DNA of 64,000 bases, taken from the NCBI RefSeq assembly GCF_003201865.1, contig NZ_QJJJ01000023.1, forward strand, positions 1 through 64,000, read 5' to 3'. This DNA comes from Methylobacterium sp. B4. Lineage in GTDB: Bacteria; Pseudomonadota; Alphaproteobacteria; Rhizobiales; Beijerinckiaceae. Below, one piece after another: positions 58,818 to 64,000 of this stretch (positions are counted from its first letter, which is position 1; each line of letters opens with the position of its first letter). Below the pieces are notes generated by a model. That model was not told where the DNA came from, did not search any database, and saw only the letters and a program-made list of their open reading frames with translations. Both the position numbers and the translations under genes were made by a program.

Positions 58818-59375
58818 TTAGGCTGCTTCTGTCCCCGAGCCGATGATCCGGTAAACCTGCATCCGCGAACAACCGAGCGCCTTAGCAATAGCAGCTGGCC
58901 CATGACCCTCAGCCTTCATCGCCAACACCTTCTCGCGATCCAGCCGCCGTGTCCCACCCTTGTAGACACCCTTCGCCTTTGCCGCCTGGATACCCTCCCG
59001 CTGACGTTCGAGGATGAACCGGCGCTCCATCTGGCTCACCATCCCGAGCACAGTCAGCACAATGCGTCCGCTCTCGCCACGGGTTGAAACGTGCGGATCA
59101 AGGACCGTTAGATAAGCGCCCCGCTGGTCAAGTTCGTGGACGATGTTGAGAACGTCGCGCGTGTCACGGCCGAGCCTGTCAGCGCGGACCACGATCAGTT
59201 CGTCCCCCTCACGGATGAAGTCGAGGATTGCCGCCAGTTCCGTGCGACCATCCCGTGAGGCACCAGATACCTTTTCTGAACGGATCGGCTGACATCCCTC
59301 AGCCTTGAGCCGTTCAATCTGGATGTCGAGTGACTGATCCTCCGAACTGCACCGTGCGTAGCCGATCCTCGCCAA
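58818..59375 (-). CDS. Serine recombinase/resolvase
   Basis: A 185-residue small serine recombinase of Tn3-resolvase type. Ser10 in YARCSSEDQSLDIQ is the nucleophile; Arg and Asp of the active site are in ELIVVRADRLGRDTRD; the dimer helix GRIVLTVLGMVSQMERRFI and the C-terminal helix-turn-helix (LDREKVLAMKAEGHGPAAIA, LGCSRMQVYRIIG) are present. With the adjacent RibD_C-type reductase it looks like the remains of a transposon inside the island. No Tn3 transposase or clear terminal repeats are visible nearby. Confidence 0.92.
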   Translation of the reverse strand: MARIGYARCSSEDQSLDIQIERLKAEGCQPIRSEKVSGASRDGRTELAAILDFIREGDELIVVRADRLGRDTRDVLNIVHELDQRGAYLTVLDPHVSTRGESGRIVLTVLGMVSQMERRFILERQREGIQAAKAKGVYKGGTRRLDREKVLAMKAEGHGPAAIAKALGCSRMQVYRIIGSGTEAA

Positions 59376-59668
59376 ATGTCACTCCAAGCTCTAGACCCGG
59401 TGACTATGCCGTAACATTCAGAGATCGACAAGCCTGATGTTACGCCCGCGCTTAGGGAGGATCGGCGAGGATGTTACGTCACCTTACGGTTCGCCCTGAT
59501 GGTATGGATCAGAGCGTCGGCAGCATGATCCTGACGCTTCAACTGTCCGCACGAAGCCGAGGCGGAGCTGCATCGGCAACAATTCCCAACTGTCTCAGGC
59601 TGCTGCACCATATGGGTTTACCCAGAAGTGTCTCAGGTAAGGACATTTGAGTGTTCATATTCGCCACA
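59376..59668. other. Gap between resolvase and the metallophosphoesterase gene
   Basis: About 290 bases containing no convincing gene. It should hold the resolvase promoter and possibly a res site, because resolvases act near their own genes; short inverted motifs around 59420-59510 were not resolved by eye. The end is the 3' boundary of the large gene downstream. Confidence 0.35.
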
Positions 59669-62600
59669 TCATGTTTGTTCGATCAGACCTGATGTCTTCG
59701 ATGCAACCACTTCTTTGATCCTCATATTGAAATAGTCTATCTCCTTACGTCTCGTTAGACCCTGACGTTCTGTGCTAACAATCGCGCGACTGATCGGCTC
59801 CGTCAAATATTTCTCCTCTTGGTCCGTCCGCCCGCGAAGTCGCCAGTAGAGAGAACTGTGGCGGAAGAGTGTTAATAGATTATCGTAATCTTGTTTATGC
59901 TCGAAGTGTCGCCATAGAAGGCTGTGGCATTGATCAAACAAAGATCCCAGCCTCTCGTTGAACGAGAAGTGGTATGCCATGACAATACTAGAAAGCTCTA
60001 TAGTATCAAGCATGTTCTTTTCGTCGAGGGATATTCGGGCAATCCTGACAAGAGCGCGCAGTCTGACATAAAAGTCGTCTTTATCAGAAGTGCTAGAGAT
60101 GACAGGAGCAAGTATAGCGGCAATCTGATCGACATTTAGATCATCTTCATTAACGCGTATAAGAGCAATCTCATTTGCGACACTTCGAGCTCCGTTTCGG
60201 CGGCAATGTGACTCCAATGTGCGCAACTTCTTGGCCCGCTCAGCGGATGCATCCTGCAAGCGTAAAAGTATACTTCTAGCCTGCCACGCCAGCGAGTTAT
60301 TCCGATTGATAGAAACCAAGTCCGAACATAGCTTTTGAACAGCGTCGTGATCACCCACTTTTTCATACGCAAGCATCAGGTTCAACAAGGCATGCTGTTT
60401 ATTGTTATTTGTCAGATCTTGAAAATCGATTCGTTCTATGATCTTGATGGAGCGATCATGTGCTCCGATCATTCGAAGTCCGCGGGCAAGCAGCAACTCG
60501 AGCTGCGCGCGACGTCCATCTGCACTCGCTTCGGGTGCCATCCTTAGGAAATCATCAAGGAAGGTTACAACACCGCCAAAGTGATCGCCACGCATTAGAG
60601 CATGACTATAAGTGATCGCTAGTCCGAGTGACGCGTTGAGCTCACGTTCGCCGCCAAACTCCATCGCGTCCAAAAGCAATCTTGTAATGATTAGATTTGC
60701 GTTGATGATATCGGCGTTTTCGCAATGGGGGTTATCAAAATCATAGGTCGGCGGCGGTTTGAAAATACCGCTTTCCCATTCGTCCCCAAAATATAGAGTT
60801 GCAGCTCGCCGATTCAATAACTGTAGTTCTTTAGAATTCATCGACGAGATAATTTCATCCCGTATCATTTTAGGAGCAAACAAGGTCCGCGTCGCTTCCT
60901 GGGAGGAGCCTAAGTCGGCGGATCGGCTTGTCATCGTATCTATGAGTCCAAGACGCTGTAGTTCCGACGCATGCGAGATGTAGAAGTTTTTATTGAGACG
61001 AAACCGCCTTATCCTTACAAGCTGCTCACCCTTTGGAAATATCGCAAGAACCTTCAGAAGTTCGAGTTCACTGTTTGAATCGCCCTCGGATTTGTTGCGT
61101 AGGAACTCAAGGGACTTACGAAATGATTTTGGGGTAGCAGTTAGTTTGCCCGAAGCATTTTGAAGCAGAATGTCACTGCTCATGCCGATCAGCTGTGTTA
61201 ATGGCACGATCGATAGACTTTTCAGCGCCGTATCGACTTCAAGCGGGACACCATCTGTCAGTTGGTGCAATTTGCGTATCGAATTTTCATTGCAGTTTTC
61301 GGCATAGAGGTCACCGAATGATGAAACATATACCATAAGATCGGCTTCATCGAGATTTTTAAGTCGAACCACTTTATCGCCGACCAAAGATGACGCCGTA
61401 TCACACCTCAGAATTACGACGATGTTAGGACAGTATTGCAAGGCGATCGAAATAATATCCTCAAATTCGGCTTCTATTGATTGCTCGCCGAATGTTTGCT
61501 GCGTATTTACTGGGATATCATCAATCAAGAGACAGCTCGAGCCGTGCTCTTCTAAAGCGTCGCATAACTTCTCAAAACTGACTTCGTATCTCTCTCGAAT
61601 GTCTTCTAGGAAAGTTCCTCTCCCGCGATAGTCTGAGGCATCGAGCCTAAAACAAGATGTAGGATCCTGTCCCCCTGTAGCTAAGACTTGATGTAGAAAC
61701 TCATCTCCCGCCATTCCCCATTCGGATACAATCCAACAGAAGCGGTTTGAGTTGAGCCTTCTCTGAACCTCTTCCAGCTCGAGAGTCCGGATAGATGAGT
61801 GAGCGTTAGATTTTGGAAGAAAATATTTAAATTTAGCTAATATCGATTGTGTCGATAGGGCTTGCGCCCCCCTTAATGCAGGAGATTTACCTAGCTCCTC
61901 GAGGGTCTTTTTTTTTACATCGCGATCGACACTCTCACGGTCAAATGCTAAGACGCTGTTGTCTTCTTCAAGCTTGAATGCTCCATCAGGGCCGAGAGCA
62001 TACTCGCCCGATCCTAGTTGTCTGAGAGCTCGCGGCCAAATTTTGAGCTTCCGTCGCCCCTCGATCTGCGAAAACTGGCATATGGAATACCCATTGTATC
62101 GCTTGGCATGATTATTTTCTATGTATTCCAAGCCAAACAAGGAGGAGCCTTGTAGCGAAACACGCTGTGCGGACCCAAAGCTTGCTTTAGAGCTGAAGTC
62201 ACTTTCGTGCATGTGCCCGTATAAGTGAACGTCAAACCGACCATCAGGGCAGATATCACTTATCCAACTTGATTGGCTGTGCTTGTGGAGCCAATCGAGC
62301 GGATGGTGTGTGGTGATAATATTGATGTCATTCGCTACGCACCACTTGCGCGCATCGTTACGAGTGACAGCCTGGAGCTGTCTCGTATCAACACATAGCT
62401 TGCCATGCTGATTGCCAGGAAGGAACTGCAACCACGTTGAGTTGAGGCCGACAATTCCGACGCGAGCATTGTTAATCTCTAAAACACACGATTTGTCACC
62501 AGGAAATATTCCACTCAATTCAGATGGAACGGGTATGACACCTTGTTTTGAGAGGCGATCAGCCCAGTTCGTGTAATTATTAAATATCGTTCTTATCGAA

Positions 62601-62992
62601 TGCTGATAATTGTATTTGCCTGCAAAAAAGTTGTCCCGCACTCCTTCTTTTTCCCACCAACTACTCAGAGCCAAAAAACTTGGGTCATCAATATCCGGGC
62701 GAACAAGGTCATGGTTTCCGGGGATGTGGATTAGGGTTGGGTTGCACCCCAGCTCCCGGAAGGTCGACCATATTTCAGAAATTATCACGTCGAGTTTCTC
62801 AAACTCCTCAACAGAGCCTTTCTGAACTAAATCTCCTGAGAAAATGACGAAATCTATCTTGCTTGTTCGCGACTTTTGTTTGCGCAAATCGTCAAAGAGG
62901 TGGTGCTTCAATTCGGGCCAAAGCCACCCTTGATCTTTCATGCCAACATGCAAGTCTGTAATGTGCATAAAAGTTGTTTCAAACTCTTGCAC
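59669..62992 (-). CDS. Metallophosphoesterase / NTPase-like / helical-repeat protein (candidate STAND-type defence protein)
   Basis: A 1,107-residue three-part protein. Residues 8-300 are a calcineurin-type phosphoesterase with every metal motif: ITDLHVG (Asp13, His15), FSGDLV (Asp54), PGNHDL (Asn93, His94), TTHHPLD (His229/230) and YGHMHESD (His260, His262). Residues about 380-680 look like a STAND/AAA-type NTPase: degenerate Walker A at WIVSEWGMAGDEF (420-432, no Lys) and Walker B SCLLIDDIP (486-494). Residues about 720-1,090 are TPR-like helices that could sense a trigger. This effector-switch-sensor order matches phage-defence STAND proteins, where the effector cuts nucleic acid or nucleotides. 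It is A/T-rich, monocistronic and next to attR. Function inferred. Confidence 0.85.
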   Translation of the reverse strand: MQEFETTFMHITDLHVGMKDQGWLWPELKHHLFDDLRKQKSRTSKIDFVIFSGDLVQKGSVEEFEKLDVIISEIWSTFRELGCNPTLIHIPGNHDLVRPDIDDPSFLALSSWWEKEGVRDNFFAGKYNYQHSIRTIFNNYTNWADRLSKQGVIPVPSELSGIFPGDKSCVLEINNARVGIVGLNSTWLQFLPGNQHGKLCVDTRQLQAVTRNDARKWCVANDINIITTHHPLDWLHKHSQSSWISDICPDGRFDVHLYGHMHESDFSSKASFGSAQRVSLQGSSLFGLEYIENNHAKRYNGYSICQFSQIEGRRKLKIWPRALRQLGSGEYALGPDGAFKLEEDNSVLAFDRESVDRDVKKKTLEELGKSPALRGAQALSTQSILAKFKYFLPKSNAHSSIRTLELEEVQRRLNSNRFCWIVSEWGMAGDEFLHQVLATGGQDPTSCFRLDASDYRGRGTFLEDIRERYEVSFEKLCDALEEHGSSCLLIDDIPVNTQQTFGEQSIEAEFEDIISIALQYCPNIVVILRCDTASSLVGDKVVRLKNLDEADLMVYVSSFGDLYAENCNENSIRKLHQLTDGVPLEVDTALKSLSIVPLTQLIGMSSDILLQNASGKLTATPKSFRKSLEFLRNKSEGDSNSELELLKVLAIFPKGEQLVRIRRFRLNKNFYISHASELQRLGLIDTMTSRSADLGSSQEATRTLFAPKMIRDEIISSMNSKELQLLNRRAATLYFGDEWESGIFKPPPTYDFDNPHCENADIINANLIITRLLLDAMEFGGERELNASLGLAITYSHALMRGDHFGGVVTFLDDFLRMAPEASADGRRAQLELLLARGLRMIGAHDRSIKIIERIDFQDLTNNNKQHALLNLMLAYEKVGDHDAVQKLCSDLVSINRNNSLAWQARSILLRLQDASAERAKKLRTLESHCRRNGARSVANEIALIRVNEDDLNVDQIAAILAPVISSTSDKDDFYVRLRALVRIARISLDEKNMLDTIELSSIVMAYHFSFNERLGSLFDQCHSLLWRHFEHKQDYDNLLTLFRHSSLYWRLRGRTDQEEKYLTEPISRAIVSTERQGLTRRKEIDYFNMRIKEVVASKTSGLIEQT

Positions 62993-63543
62993 TTTCTATC
63001 CTTTTTGGCTGCAATTCTCGAACGGCGTTCAGGCACGTGTTGTTTCAGGAGCAACATCAAAGCGGATGCATAACAGGACGTCAATCTCATAAGGGCGCGA
63101 TAGTCGTTTACAGCAAAAAGTGGAATTTTCTAGATATAGTGTTATCCAAATCAAGTGTGCGTACAATCTGCTGCCAATAGTCGTTTCAGCGATTAGAACC
63201 TGTTTCCGGGCGCGGCAAGCATATCGTAGTTTATTTCGCAGTTGGAGACCGCGCGCTACGTTCGCTTGAGAGATACACAGAATTCTCACAATACAGTTCA
63301 ACAGATCAGCCTTATTTTTAAGCAATAGTAAAATGATGTTTCGAGTCCTCTTTGCGCCAGCCGACGTGTCGCCTGGCGTTGTCACGAAGCGTCACAATCG
63401 TTCGGTCAAGCGGCGCGGTCCGATCGATTGAAGGATTGATCAGTTGGCACCTTTCACGTAAGATTGCCCTGTATCTCGCTGATCATAAACGCGATTGTGG
63501 AGCAGGATGGTTGCCTACCCTTCGAGTAAGCTTGATCTAGCGT
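62993..63543. other. Right end of the island, no gene
   Basis: About 550 A/T-rich bases between the large protein gene and attR. Minus-strand frame 63029-63385 reads without domain or ribosome site and is not called. The first 100 bases must carry the promoter of the large gene. Confidence 0.45.
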
Positions 63544-63591
63544 CCCTCCGAAGGCAAAGGTCACACGTTCGAATCGTGTCGGGTGCGCCAA
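63544..63591 (+). repeat. Right attachment site (attR) of the island
   Basis: Forty-eight bases identical to 48174-48221. It covers only the tRNA anticodon loop to CCA, so it is not a functional tRNA. The sequence just before it (GCGT) differs from the tRNA (GCGTTG), which marks the limit of the recombining core. Confidence 0.93.
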
Positions 63592-63694
63592 GTCAACCTA
63601 CTGCCTCTAAAGGCAGATTTGGGCTTAAGGGTTTACCCCTTAGTCTCCCAAAAGGTCCGTCTGTCACGCTGCTGTCACAGCAAATGCGCGACGT

Positions 63695-64000
63695 ATGGCG
63701 ACCGTTCGTAGGCGTGGATGCTCCTGGCAGGTTCGAGTCAGGTGTGAGGGATCCCCCCGCTCTCTAGTTCATTCCCCACCAAGGCTGAAGCCGTCTCCTG
63801 GGGCCGAGCGCAGGAGCACGACATCAACCGATGCCATCTCTAGCAGGCAACAAAGCCGCTGAGGGGCAAACCCTTGGTGACCTCCTGAGGCGCTATGAAG
63901 CTCGGGGTACACGAACGAAGCGAAGCAGCCGAGCTGAGTCATCACGGATCAAGATGCTCCTGGCCCATCTTATGGCTCAGGTGGCTGTCACACGTGTCAC
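63695..64000 (+). pseudogene. Degraded integrase of a second, tandem element (incomplete at the window edge)
   Basis: ATG 63695 starts MATVRRRGCSWQVRVR, matching the arm-binding start of the intact integrase (MAAIRKRGRSWQVQVR). Further pieces in other frames read FPTKAEAVSWGRAQEHD and QTLGDLLRRYEARGT, matching the next part of the integrase, so at least one frameshift and a stop separate them. It lies at the same distance from attR as int does from attL, and the upstream CTGTCACGCT box is shared. It is the left end of another island in tandem, cut by the end of the window. Confidence 0.8.

Larger units (their letters stand above)
48174..63591 (+). mobile_element. 15.4-kb integrative genomic island in tRNA-Arg(CCG)
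   Basis: The island is bordered by 48-base direct repeats of the tRNA 3' end, starts with a tyrosine integrase reading inward, and is clearly lower in G+C than the chromosome on the left. Cargo: integrase, helicase/primase-like replication protein, a small protein coupled to a phosphatase/ADP-ribosylglycohydrolase fusion, a secreted Cys-containing protein, a truncated UmuD, an AIPR-family protein, a RibD_C-type reductase, a serine recombinase and a metallophosphoesterase/NTPase-like protein. No capsid or conjugation genes are seen, so it resembles a satellite or integrative mobilisable element loaded with conflict genes. The two genes at 58136-59375 look more G/C-rich and may be a nested insertion. 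Confidence 0.88.

Noticed and set aside
63029-63385. 118-residue minus-strand frame near the right end of the island
   Set aside because: No ribosome site, no recognisable domain, low-complexity codons.
63544-63591. Possible second tRNA-Arg gene
   Set aside because: Only the 3' half from the anticodon loop is present; it is attR.

Overview
The window reads as a GC-rich alphaproteobacterial chromosome, most likely Methylobacterium/Methylorubrum or a close relative. This is an inference from gene content (bcsS-bcsA-bcsB-bcsZ cellulose locus, very long haem-peroxidase/RTX protein, IS481-type transposase, small secreted VCARGVY-type protein) and from strong G/C use at third codon positions. From about 48.2 to 63.6 kb the composition drops clearly. 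That segment is a mobile island.

Layout. 0.35-10.7 kb (minus strand): cellulose locus in transcription order bcsS, bcsA, bcsB, bcsZ, a TPR protein and a proline-rich secreted protein; the last five overlap or nearly touch. 10.9-18.7 kb: a hybrid histidine kinase with a degenerate ATPase domain, an amidase, a DeoR-type repressor, a cytochrome P450 and small unknown proteins. 19.0-25.1 kb: a sulfur-handling cluster. A family 2 encapsulin shell with an inserted cyclic-nucleotide-binding-like domain overlaps a SufS-type cysteine desulfurase carrying a roughly 275-residue disordered N-terminal extension. Upstream are serine acetyltransferase (cysE) and a small protein, and divergent from them a two-gene YeeE/YedE sulfur-importer pair. 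25.3-34.5 kb: DUF2252 protein, chemoreceptor, tripartite tricarboxylate transporter (tctC-tctB-tctA), membrane-fusion protein pair and a small secreted protein.

35.2-47.3 kb: one continuous frame of about 3,600 codons encodes a double haem-peroxidase/RTX protein, but it is cut by two in-frame stops (TAG 38239-38241, TAA 42220-42222). The following type I secretion ABC-transporter gene has lost its ATPase half and is fused to a LuxR-type DNA-binding domain. Substrate and exporter thus appear to be decaying together.

47.7-64 kb: a truncated IS481-type transposase joined to an inverted tRNA-Arg fragment, then an intact tRNA-Arg(CCG). A 15.4-kb integrative island lies between two 48-bp copies of the tRNA 3' end. 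It carries a tyrosine integrase, a helicase/primase-like replication protein, a truncated UmuD, a serine recombinase and probable conflict or defence genes: a dual-specificity phosphatase/ADP-ribosylglycohydrolase fusion with a coupled small partner, an AIPR-family protein with a nuclease-like motif, and a 1,107-residue metallophosphoesterase/NTPase/helical-repeat protein. Past the right att site a second, degraded integrase shows that the tRNA has taken tandem insertions.

The best candidates for undescribed biology are the metallophosphoesterase-STAND-like protein, the phosphatase/ADP-ribosylglycohydrolase pair, the encapsulin sulfur cluster with its importer, and the exporter/LuxR chimera.
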